From positions 185,607-249,606 of the IMG/VR virus record IMGVR_UViG_3300032323_001214: a stretch of DNA of 64,000 nucleotides. The stretch is one strand, 5' to 3'. The stretch's first letter is position 1. Each line of letters begins with the position of its first letter. This DNA comes from a virus. Made by a program: the position numbers and the translations under genes. Below the pieces are notes generated by a model, which did no database searches, was not told the origin of the DNA, and saw only the letters and a program-made list of their open reading frames with translations. Below are positions 58,192 through 64,000 of the stretch, in pieces.

Positions 58192-58220
58192 TAAATACTT
58201 GTGCTACACAACGGTAGCAC
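58190..58220 (+). promoter_or_regulatory. Late promoter with hairpin at transcript 5' end
   Basis: GATAAATA (58190-58197) is followed by a perfect GTGCTAC/GTAGCAC hairpin (58201-58207 with 58214-58220, loop ACAACG). The predicted +1 falls at its start, as with the homing-endonuclease leaders. AAAGGAAGG further on is the Shine-Dalgarno for ATG 58257. Confidence 0.7.
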
Positions 58221-58256
58221 AATGTCAAAACAAAACCATCACAAAGGAAGGTTATC

Positions 58257-58943
58257 ATGAGTTATAATAAAACAAAAACAGACCCAGAGTTGGGCAAACA
58301 AGTTCACTTACATTTATTGAACATGGGTGTAGAAACACCTATCGATGACACAATTTATTTGGGTGATCGCAAAGAAAGAATTGAAAAGATTGAAGGTCAT
58401 TTCAAAGCCATCATGGAAACAATGGGTCTTGATTTGTCCGATGATAGTCTAATTGAGACACCTAAACGTGTTGCTAAGATGTATATCAATGAAATCTTTT
58501 GGGGGCTTGACTATGAAGCGTTCCCTAAATGTACAACAGTTGACAACAAGATGCAATACAATGAAATGGTTGTAGAGCGTAATGTTAATGTTCAATCTAA
58601 CTGCGAACATCATTTTGTAGTCATTGACGGATTGGCTACTGTAGCTTATGTCCCTAAACAAAAAGTTTTAGGGCTTAGTAAGATTAACCGTATTGTAGAA
58701 TATTTCAGTAAGAGACCTCAAATTCAGGAACGCTTAACAGAGCAAATATTTCACACCTTACAGTTCATCCTTGATACAGAAGATGTTGCAGTTATGATTG
58801 ATGCACAACACTATTGTGTTAAGAGTCGTGGTGTAGAAGATACGGGTAGTAGCACAGTTACTTGTCGCTTAGGTGGCGGATTCAAAACAGATCCTGCGGC
58901 ACGTGCAGAGTTCTTGCAGATTGCCAACAAAGGCTGCAAATGA
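58257..58943 (+). CDS. folE: GTP cyclohydrolase I (FolE)
   Basis: 228 aa. FolE converts GTP to dihydroneopterin triphosphate, first step of folate and 7-deazaguanine synthesis. Intact zinc and catalytic motifs: VQSNCEHHFVVIDG (Cys-Glu-His-His, about residue 117) and AQHYCVKSRGVEDTGS (His and Cys, about 185). YVPKQKVLGLSKINRIVEYF is the standard dimer/active-site helix. With QueD and the DpdA-like protein in the window it points to 7-deazaguanine production; queE and queC have not been seen. The last bases overlap the next small gene (ATGA). Confidence 0.95.
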   Translation: MSYNKTKTDPELGKQVHLHLLNMGVETPIDDTIYLGDRKERIEKIEGHFKAIMETMGLDLSDDSLIETPKRVAKMYINEIFWGLDYEAFPKCTTVDNKMQYNEMVVERNVNVQSNCEHHFVVIDGLATVAYVPKQKVLGLSKINRIVEYFSKRPQIQERLTEQIFHTLQFILDTEDVAVMIDAQHYCVKSRGVEDTGSSTVTCRLGGGFKTDPAARAEFLQIANKGCK

Positions 58944-59071
58944 GTACTATACTTATTCTAGTTATAGTAGCTGTTATTGTGATTAGACTTAATCGTTTAC
59001 TTCCAAAGAGTAGTTGTACAGGTGATTGTAATCAAGGACGCAACTGTGACTGCAAATACAAACAACCTTAA
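58940..59071 (+). CDS. Small single-TM Cys-rich protein
   Basis: 43 aa from ATG 58940, which overlaps the folE stop (ATGA). A hydrophobic helix (STILILVIVAVIVIRL) is followed by a short tail SSCTGDCNQGRNCDCKYKQP with the CxGDCxQGRxCxC pattern, probably metal-binding or disulphide. Membrane-anchored zinc-knuckle peptide; similar peptides occur in many phages. Function unknown. Confidence 0.7.
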   Translation: MSTILILVIVAVIVIRLNRLLPKSSCTGDCNQGRNCDCKYKQP

Positions 59072-59072
59072 C

Positions 59073-59312
59073 ATGACAGCCAACGAGGCTAGGGCATTCA
59101 TTCGTAAAGTAATGGGCCCTACTCGAAGAATATTAGAAGGTAATGAGCGTGAACATATGCTTACTGTGTTCAGTTTAGTAGAGCCTATTAATGTTAGCAA
59201 CAACCAAAGGTCATTCACTGAAGAATATGAACATGCAGGTAAGAAATATGATGTTCATTATTTTGAAGACGAGACAATAGTAGAGGAAATATTGCCAGAT
59301 GATTTTCAATAG
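59073..59312 (+). CDS. Small protein of unknown function
   Basis: 79 aa if started at the ATG at 59073, just after the previous stop; a longer version from 59022 would overlap it by 50 nt. Contains NEARAFIRKVMGPTRRILEG and EEYEHAGKKYDVHYFEDE. Not recognised. The 3' end overlaps the next gene by 14 nt. Confidence 0.65.
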   Translation: MTANEARAFIRKVMGPTRRILEGNEREHMLTVFSLVEPINVSNNQRSFTEEYEHAGKKYDVHYFEDETIVEEILPDDFQ

Positions 59313-59766
59313 GATTAAAGAATTAAAACATCAAGGGCTAAGAATAGGTATAACTTTTAGTCAATTTGATTTATTACACGCAGGACATGTCGCAATGCTT
59401 AGTGAAGCTAAGAATCATTGCGACTATCTCATTTGTGGATTACAAAACAATGCTAGTTGGGATCGTCCTGAAAAGAATGCACCTATTCAAAGTATTGTAG
59501 AAAGACAAATTAGTTTATCTGCCGTTCGATTTGTAGATGAAATCATTATATACAACACAGAGAAGGATCTAGAAGATATTCTACTTACACTTCCAGTTGA
59601 TGTTCGTATACTAGGGGTAGAGTATATGGAAAAAGATTTTACGGGTCGTGCTATCTGTGAGAAGCGAGGTGTTGAATTAGTATTCAACGGACGTGACCAC
59701 AGTTTTAGTAGTTCAAGTCTACGCAAACGTGTAGCAGAAGCTGAACAAAATAAAAGGATACAGTGA
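59299..59766 (+). CDS. Cytidylyltransferase-like (HxGH) enzyme
   Basis: 155 aa, size of glycerol-3-phosphate or phosphocholine cytidylyltransferases. RIGITFSQFDLLHAGHVAML carries the HxGH motif, followed by NHCDYLICGLQNN and VERQISLSAVRFVDEIIIY; the terminal SSSSLRKRV is the SxxxxR motif. Such proteins make CDP-activated precursors or NAD-type dinucleotides. Member of a block of linked nucleotidyltransferase and kinase genes; the substrate remains open. Confidence 0.8.
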   Translation: MIFNRIKELKHQGLRIGITFSQFDLLHAGHVAMLSEAKNHCDYLICGLQNNASWDRPEKNAPIQSIVERQISLSAVRFVDEIIIYNTEKDLEDILLTLPVDVRILGVEYMEKDFTGRAICEKRGVELVFNGRDHSFSSSSLRKRVAEAEQNKRIQ

Positions 59767-60065
59767 TGAACAGCTATGATGACTTTCTGAATAGGTTTAG
59801 AGTTCGAAACGTACAAGTATCACGAGACTATGATTACAAAAATTTCAACTATAATTATAATCAGACTGCAAGTTATTACGCTGACCGTGAAGAACTTATC
59901 GATATGCAACTTTCACGAGATGGGTTTGAACAATTGGTCAATGTAGACCGTGAGTATGATTTACTAACCCAAAACCAGCGTGATGAAGCATGGATGCGTA
60001 GACAATACCCGGCGATCAAAGAAGCGTATGAAAAATATTTAATGTTATTGGAGTTATACAGATGA
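59766..60065 (+). CDS. Small Tyr/Asp-rich protein, unknown
   Basis: 99 aa from ATG 59766 (TGATG overlap); an earlier GTG at 59763 adds one residue. Rich in Tyr and Asp (SRDYDYKNFNYNYNQTASYY) followed by a helical end (QRDEAWMRRQYPAIKEAYEK). No domain recognised. Overlaps the next gene by 4 nt. Confidence 0.75.
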   Translation: MNSYDDFLNRFRVRNVQVSRDYDYKNFNYNYNQTASYYADREELIDMQLSRDGFEQLVNVDREYDLLTQNQRDEAWMRRQYPAIKEAYEKYLMLLELYR

Positions 60066-60853
60066 AACGAATTTTAATTATGGGCTTGCCGGGTGCAGGC
60101 AAAACTTATCTAGCACAACATGTACTAGAACATTTACAAAACGAAAAGAAAAAAGTGGGTTGGCTCAATGCCGATGATGTTCGTAAAAAATACAACGACT
60201 GGGATTTTACTGAAGCAGGACGCATACGTCAAAGTTTACGTATGCGTGAACTAGCAGATGCAATGACCGAGTATGATTATGTTATCTGTGACTTTGTTGC
60301 ACCATTAGTTGAAATGCGTAATAACTTCAAGGCAGATTGGACTGTATGGGTTGACACTATCGACAAAGGTCGATACGAAGATACCAACAAAGCCTTTATT
60401 CCACCAGAAGTCTATGATTTCAGAATCACAGAACAACACGGTGAAAAGTGGGGAGAGTTTATTGCTGCACACATTTTAGATGATAGACGCAGACCAGTAT
60501 TTGATTGGAAAAAAGAAACTGTTCAAATGCTAGGTCGTTGGCAACCATGGCATCAAGGACATCGTAAGTTGTTTGAACGTGCTATTGCTAAAACTGGGCA
60601 AGTTGTTATTCAAATCCGTGACTGTCAAGGATGGCAAGGAAGTAATCCATTTGCTATAGAACAAGTAAAGAATTTTATCAAACGTGATTTAGATATGTTA
60701 TATCAAGGTCAGTATGAGATTCAAATTGTTCCAAATATAGTAAATATTACATATGGACGTGATGTTGGATACAAGATTGAACAAGAAGTGTTTGATGATG
60801 CTACACATAGTATTAGTGCTACCAAAATTCGAAAACAACTGGGGATGCAATGA
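60062..60853 (+). CDS. APS-kinase-like / nucleotidyltransferase fusion
   Basis: 263 aa, two domains. N-terminal kinase (residues 1-145): MGLPGAGKTYLA P-loop, WLNADDVRKKYNDWDFTEAG as the LDGDxVR..L...F-type motif, IRQSLRMRELADAM, and WVDTIDKGRYEDTNKAF, matching adenylylsulfate kinase (makes PAPS). C-terminal domain (about 160-263): MLGRWQPWHQGHRKLFERAI with the HxGH motif, and SISATKIRKQLG as the SxxxxR motif. The order resembles a compact PAPS-synthase-like enzyme, but the second domain is NMNAT/cytidylyltransferase-like. It overlaps the sulfotransferase-like gene by 4 nt. Confidence 0.72.
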   Translation: MKRILIMGLPGAGKTYLAQHVLEHLQNEKKKVGWLNADDVRKKYNDWDFTEAGRIRQSLRMRELADAMTEYDYVICDFVAPLVEMRNNFKADWTVWVDTIDKGRYEDTNKAFIPPEVYDFRITEQHGEKWGEFIAAHILDDRRRPVFDWKKETVQMLGRWQPWHQGHRKLFERAIAKTGQVVIQIRDCQGWQGSNPFAIEQVKNFIKRDLDMLYQGQYEIQIVPNIVNITYGRDVGYKIEQEVFDDATHSISATKIRKQLGMQ

Positions 60854-61608
60854 TTGCTCATAGAATCTGTATTATTTGTTTACCTAGAACAGGTAGTCAG
60901 TTATGTGAACAATTAGCTAGTGAGGTAACCTCAGGAATTCAATTGGGTGAGTATTTTGAAAATTGGAATCGTAGCGAATACGTTATACATAATGATAATA
61001 TAAAATTAAAAAATTTTGTGAGTATAGCGTCAAGATTTAAATTGTTTGAAAATTTTCAGGAAAGACTTGATTTATTAAAAAACACAGATATAAATCAGCC
61101 ACTAACTCTGAGAATATTTTTAATGGATCATTATGATAAAACTACATTATCTAATATAATAATAGAACTAAAAAATATAGGTTTTGAATTTATCACATTG
61201 ACAAGAGATATAAAAGAACAATTACTAAGTTACATGATTGCCCGCACATATGAACAAAATATGCAAAATGTGTTTGATATTAATAGCGAAATAAATAAAC
61301 CTGTACATATTAATCTTAATCATTTGAATAGCGTGTTAAATCAAATTTATGTTAGTCATCTGTTATGGGAAAAAAATCTGTCTATACTATTACAAAATAT
61401 TGAATACCAAAAAGTAAAATATGAATCTATCTATTCGGACATGGAAAAAATCTATAATACAAAATTCAAATATTTGGGAGAAAAATCTATAAAAACTGAT
61501 CCATTTGATTTAATTACCAATAAAGAAGAAGTTATGCGTTTTTTATCAAATAAAATAAGCGGTCTTGGCGTCATTCCCGCTTTACAAACTCTGCCGCCTG
61601 TGCTATAA
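60850..61608 (+). CDS. Sulfotransferase-like protein
   Basis: 252 aa. CIICLPRTGSQLCEQLASEV near the N-terminus fits the 5'-phosphosulfate binding loop of PAPS-dependent sulfotransferases (P-loop PRTGS), and FITLTRDIKEQLLSYMIART near residue 110 fits the 3'-phosphate (R-x6-S) motif. The rest is AT-rich, Lys/Ile/Asn-rich and faster evolving than its neighbours. Acting on a sugar, lipid or tRNA is possible. Context with the APS-kinase-like gene directly upstream (4-nt overlap) supports a linked sulfation module. The queD promoter lies in its last codons. Confidence 0.65.
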   Translation: MIAHRICIICLPRTGSQLCEQLASEVTSGIQLGEYFENWNRSEYVIHNDNIKLKNFVSIASRFKLFENFQERLDLLKNTDINQPLTLRIFLMDHYDKTTLSNIIIELKNIGFEFITLTRDIKEQLLSYMIARTYEQNMQNVFDINSEINKPVHINLNHLNSVLNQIYVSHLLWEKNLSILLQNIEYQKVKYESIYSDMEKIYNTKFKYLGEKSIKTDPFDLITNKEEVMRFLSNKISGLGVIPALQTLPPVL

Positions 61609-61609
61609 T
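61581..61609 (+). promoter_or_regulatory. Sigma-70 promoter for queD
   Basis: TTTACA (61581-61586), 17 bp, TATAAT (61604-61609) with TGC extending the -10. Lies at the 3' end of the sulfotransferase-like gene; +1 near 61616, 11-nt leader with ATAGGAG before ATG 61627. Confidence 0.82.
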
Positions 61610-61626
61610 TAACATAGGAGAAAAAC

Positions 61627-62154
61627 ATGGCAAAATATCTTTCAACAAAAACTTACGGTAACGACAGGGGTCTGAGTTGCTGTTTTAGACAATGGCGAAG
61701 TACACATAGTCATTGCAGTTTGTTACATGGATACTCAATTGGTATCAAACTAATCTTTGAATCAGAAACACTAGACGACCGCAACTGGGTTATGGACTTT
61801 GGTGGACTCAAAGCATTTAAAGAATGGGCTGATTGGCAATTCGATCACACAATGGTCATCGCTAAAGATGATCCTGAGCGTGGTACGTTTATAGAACTAA
61901 ACAAAATACAAGGCGGCTTCAAAAACATGGGAATTATTGATCTACGTATTGTAGATGGCGTAGGATGTGAAAAATTTGCAGAACTAGTTTACAAAACTAT
62001 GAATGAAATCTTGGGTGCATACCAAGCAGGTATAGGTTGGATACATCCAGATGGTAGAATCTTTGAAGCACGTTATCCAGTGGGACAAGGTGTTCACCTA
62101 CGTTCAGCAGAAGTGTTTGAACATGCTGGTAACTCAGCAGTTTACGAAGGATAA
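61627..62154 (+). CDS. queD: 6-carboxytetrahydropterin synthase (QueD-like)
   Basis: 175 aa. QueD converts dihydroneopterin triphosphate to 6-carboxytetrahydropterin, second step of preQ0 synthesis. The start CCFRQWRSTHSHCSLLHGYS carries the Cys and zinc His ligands of the QueD subclass with an HGY in place of HGH; WQFDHTMVIAKDDP is the LDH-type motif, GCEKFAELVYKTMNE the helix with Cys/Glu, and EVFEHAGNSAVYEG the C-terminal Glu/His region. Early promoter. FolE lies 2.7 kb upstream. The DpdA-like gene supplies the last step; queE and queC remain unseen. Confidence 0.88.
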   Translation: MAKYLSTKTYGNDRGLSCCFRQWRSTHSHCSLLHGYSIGIKLIFESETLDDRNWVMDFGGLKAFKEWADWQFDHTMVIAKDDPERGTFIELNKIQGGFKNMGIIDLRIVDGVGCEKFAELVYKTMNEILGAYQAGIGWIHPDGRIFEARYPVGQGVHLRSAEVFEHAGNSAVYEG

Positions 62155-62155
62155 T

Positions 62156-62812
62156 ATGTTAGAAACAATTTGCGACACACTAGTTGAAGCATACAGACGC
62201 AACTGGATAACCAGTCGTGATGGCAATGTAAGTATTCGTCATCACGACCGTGATCACTTTTATATCACACCTAGTGGCGTCCGTAAGCAAACTATGCAAC
62301 CTGATCAGTTCAAGAAGATCAGCATTGACAAAAGTATACACAGTGGCTTTGGTTCTGCCGCTTTTAACTATAGCTGGCAAGACTTGCCGTATACCGATAT
62401 CAGTGCTAATCTAAAGCCTAGTGGAGAGATTCCATTGCATTTTGGACTTCAGCGTGAAATGGGTCAACATAAAAACGATGTTCGTGTAGTGGTACACTTG
62501 CATCCTACTTACTGTGTTGCCGCTATGCATCGCGGTATTGAATTGAGCAGTCTTGCCAATGACTTTCCTGAACTTAGTCGCTACACAAAAGTAGCGCCTA
62601 ACGTAGGAGATGTACCACCTATAAGTCAAGAACTTGCCGATCGGTGTCATGAAAATCTACAGTTAGATGATTGCGGTAATGTTAAATATGATATTGTCGG
62701 TATCAAGGGTCACGGAGTAGTTGCTATTGATACTAGTCCATGGCGAGCCTTTGAACATATTGAACGATTAGAACATATTTGTCAAATTGTATTGGCATCA
62801 GGAAAATATTAA
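62156..62812 (+). CDS. Class II aldolase/epimerase family protein
   Basis: 218 aa from ATG 62156; an earlier start at 62051 would overlap queD by 100 nt. The family (fuculose/ribulose-phosphate aldolase, MtnB dehydratase) uses zinc bound by His-x-His: VVVHLHPTYCVAAMHRG near residue 110 (HLH), an upstream catalytic Glu in SGEIPLHFGL (about 88), and a third His in IKGHGVVAIDTSPW (about 180). N-terminus LVEAYRRNWITSRDGNVSIR is standard. Sugar or methylthioribulose metabolism or nucleotide-sugar supply are possible; it looks acquired from a bacterium. Confidence 0.85.
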   Translation: MLETICDTLVEAYRRNWITSRDGNVSIRHHDRDHFYITPSGVRKQTMQPDQFKKISIDKSIHSGFGSAAFNYSWQDLPYTDISANLKPSGEIPLHFGLQREMGQHKNDVRVVVHLHPTYCVAAMHRGIELSSLANDFPELSRYTKVAPNVGDVPPISQELADRCHENLQLDDCGNVKYDIVGIKGHGVVAIDTSPWRAFEHIERLEHICQIVLASGKY

Positions 62813-62822
62813 GGAGAAAATT

Positions 62823-63512
62823 ATGATTGAAACAACTTATGAAAATGGAACGTCATATCGTTCTGCTAGTGAACTTAATTCAGCAATGGGTCGTGTCTAC
62901 GGGCATATGAGCCTTGCTGTTATTGTATCAATGTTTGTCAGTTACTTTGTGGGAACTAGCCCAGAGTTGCTGGCATTCTTTTTTACAGGCGTTATGAAGT
63001 GGATTGTGATATTTGCACCACTAGCGGCGATCTTTGGTGTTAGCTATGTACTAGGCAATAATCCCAGTAAGAGTGTAGCACAGTTATGCCTGCATGGATT
63101 TGCAGCATTGATGGGATTGAGTTTTGCTACAATATTTGCCATATTCAATATGGGCAGTATAGTTAGTGCATTTATGGGTGCTGCTATCTTGTTTGCTATA
63201 ATGAGTGTATATGGATACTTTACTAAACAAAGTTTAGACAGTGTTGGCAAGTTTATGTTTGTAGGATTAATTGCTATCATTATTGCCAGTATTGTTAACA
63301 TCTTTATTGGTAGTACTGTAATGCAAATGGTCATTAGTGCATTAGCTATTATTATCTTCCTTGGACTAACAGCTTATGATACGCAAAAGATTCGAGAAGA
63401 ACTCAGTGTAGAAGCCAGTGATGTTGCTGAAGTCCGTGGCGCACTAACATTGTATATGGACTTTATCAACTTGTTCATTAACCTGTTACAACTTTTTGGC
63501 GATAGAAAATAA
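62823..63512 (+). CDS. Bax inhibitor-1/YccA-family membrane protein
   Basis: 229 aa from ATG 62823 (AAGGAGAAAATT). Seven hydrophobic segments (about residues 23-45, 51-74, 78-97, 105-127, 130-148, 153-171, 176-200, then a final amphipathic end) and the C-terminal family signature LTAYDTQKIREEL with a conserved Asp are typical of the UPF0005/BI-1 family. Bacterial members (YccA, YbhL) modulate the FtsH protease and membrane ion leak. An N-terminal cytoplasmic head MIETTYENGTSYRSASELNS precedes the first helix. Possible anti-abortive-infection or FtsH-blocking role. Confidence 0.88.
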   Translation: MIETTYENGTSYRSASELNSAMGRVYGHMSLAVIVSMFVSYFVGTSPELLAFFFTGVMKWIVIFAPLAAIFGVSYVLGNNPSKSVAQLCLHGFAALMGLSFATIFAIFNMGSIVSAFMGAAILFAIMSVYGYFTKQSLDSVGKFMFVGLIAIIIASIVNIFIGSTVMQMVISALAIIIFLGLTAYDTQKIREELSVEASDVAEVRGALTLYMDFINLFINLLQLFGDRK

Positions 63513-64000
63513 TGAGTTTTTTAGTAGCAAATTTACCACCAGTAAAATGCTTTGTTCGTAGAGAATTTTTGTATGACTTTGAAAAAGGTCACGGCGAACT
63601 TGAACCTTGCTGGTGGATATCAATAAAATCTCAACGTAGCCAAGCATTTCGTATTGAATCGTATTTAAATCAATATGGTGCATTATATGACAAACTGCCA
63701 TTACACGCATATTGTTGGAAACCCATAGAAGGTGATCCGTATCCTCTAGACTTTTTACAACTATGGAACAGTATGTCTTATGATATCACTGTAATTAAAA
63801 AAGCAATGATTGCTAACATGAGATGTAAAATTAAAATGAAGGATGGATCTTGGTTAGAAGGTGAATATCTTTTTACTGTTGATTCTGCACATCCAGATTT
63901 TAATACAATAGATTGCGGTCATAGTGAAGACGTCGAGGATCACAAAAGTTTTAACTTTATCAAATGTGACAATGGGCAATTTGCCGCACAACCAAATAAC
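63512..64000 (+). CDS. Protein of unknown function (runs off the right edge)
   Basis: At least 163 residues from ATG 63512, which overlaps the previous stop (TAATG); the frame is open to the last base. Starts MSFLVANLPPVKCFVRREFL, with ELEPCWWISIKSQRSQAFRI, YGALYDKLPLHAYCWKPIEG and KMKDGSWLEGEYLFTVDSAH. The pattern of Trp-rich strands plus an RNA-like AMIANMRCK helix is not diagnostic. It may belong to the same operon as the BI-1 protein. Confidence 0.75.
   Translation, partial: MSFLVANLPPVKCFVRREFLYDFEKGHGELEPCWWISIKSQRSQAFRIESYLNQYGALYDKLPLHAYCWKPIEGDPYPLDFLQLWNSMSYDITVIKKAMIANMRCKIKMKDGSWLEGEYLFTVDSAHPDFNTIDCGHSEDVEDHKSFNFIKCDNGQFAAQPNN

Overview
The window is a contiguous piece of a large, AT-rich, T4-like myovirus genome, most like the T4-type phages of aquatic bacteria. 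This rests on a near-complete T4-type set of neck and tail genes (gp13, gp14, gp15, gp18, gp19, gp4, a gp16-like protein), T4-type replication genes (gp43 polymerase, gp44 clamp loader, gp45 clamp, dNMP kinase), T4-type late promoters (GATAAATA, 12 exact plus-strand copies between genes and one on the minus strand) and a chaperone/protease set. No host gene block, integrase or rRNA was seen. The host cannot be named from the sequence; marine or freshwater Proteobacteria are likely. Major capsid protein, prohead protease gp21, large terminase, clamp-loader gp62 and queC/queE were not found here and may lie outside.

Layout. 0-3.6 kb (minus strand): Nudix hydrolase, gp15, gp14. 3.6-8.4 kb: an early unit (unknown gene, MazG-like, 2OG oxygenase), then gp13, a ParB-like protein, dNMP kinase and an HNH endonuclease. 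8.4-14.8 kb: very large tail sheath, tail tube, a tube-like protein, head completion gp4. 14.8-19.3 kb: HNH homing endonuclease, gp16-like small terminase, two putative capsid-core proteins. 19.4-28.5 kb: GIY-YIG endonuclease, three large repetitive tail-fibre-type proteins and a GH19 endolysin. 28.5-33 kb: small genes, a DnaE-like fragment, GroES-like, gp44, PhoH. 33-38.7 kb: two acidic proteins, holin, DnaJ-like, ClpA-like. 38.7-49.3 kb: GIY-YIG endonuclease and a late-gene island of modular proteins (PGDYL-type, nucleotidyltransferases, glycosyltransferase, a mosaic 'polyprotein', Dps, secreted nuclease, zinc metallopeptidase). 49.3-64 kb: TilS-like, DsbA-like, gp43, gp45, a DpdA/TGT-like enzyme, glycosyltransferase, FolE, cytidylyltransferases, an APS-kinase-like/nucleotidyltransferase fusion next to a sulfotransferase, QueD, class II aldolase, Bax-inhibitor-1 protein.

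How the parts fit. (1) FolE + QueD + DpdA-like suggest 7-deazaguanine modification of phage DNA or tRNA. (2) About ten late proteins begin with a short peptide ending in [hydrophobic]-x-E, like the capsid targeting sequence of T4 internal proteins, and several carry internal VAE/LDE repeats. I infer an expanded set of capsid-packaged proteins, cut by the prohead protease and injected into the host. One of them has an internal perfect twin-arginine motif directly after such a site. (3) An APS-kinase-like fusion and a sulfotransferase sit side by side. (4) The phage ClpA keeps an IGF loop, so it should dock to host ClpP.

Regulation. Consensus sigma-70 promoters (TTGACA-N17-TATAAT type) precede early genes and GATAAATA elements precede late genes. 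Several genes of both classes start at the predicted +1, so their mRNAs should be leaderless. Two unrelated homing endonucleases share a 5' hairpin leader with covarying base pairs, and a GC-rich four-stem RNA candidate lies at 48070-48177.
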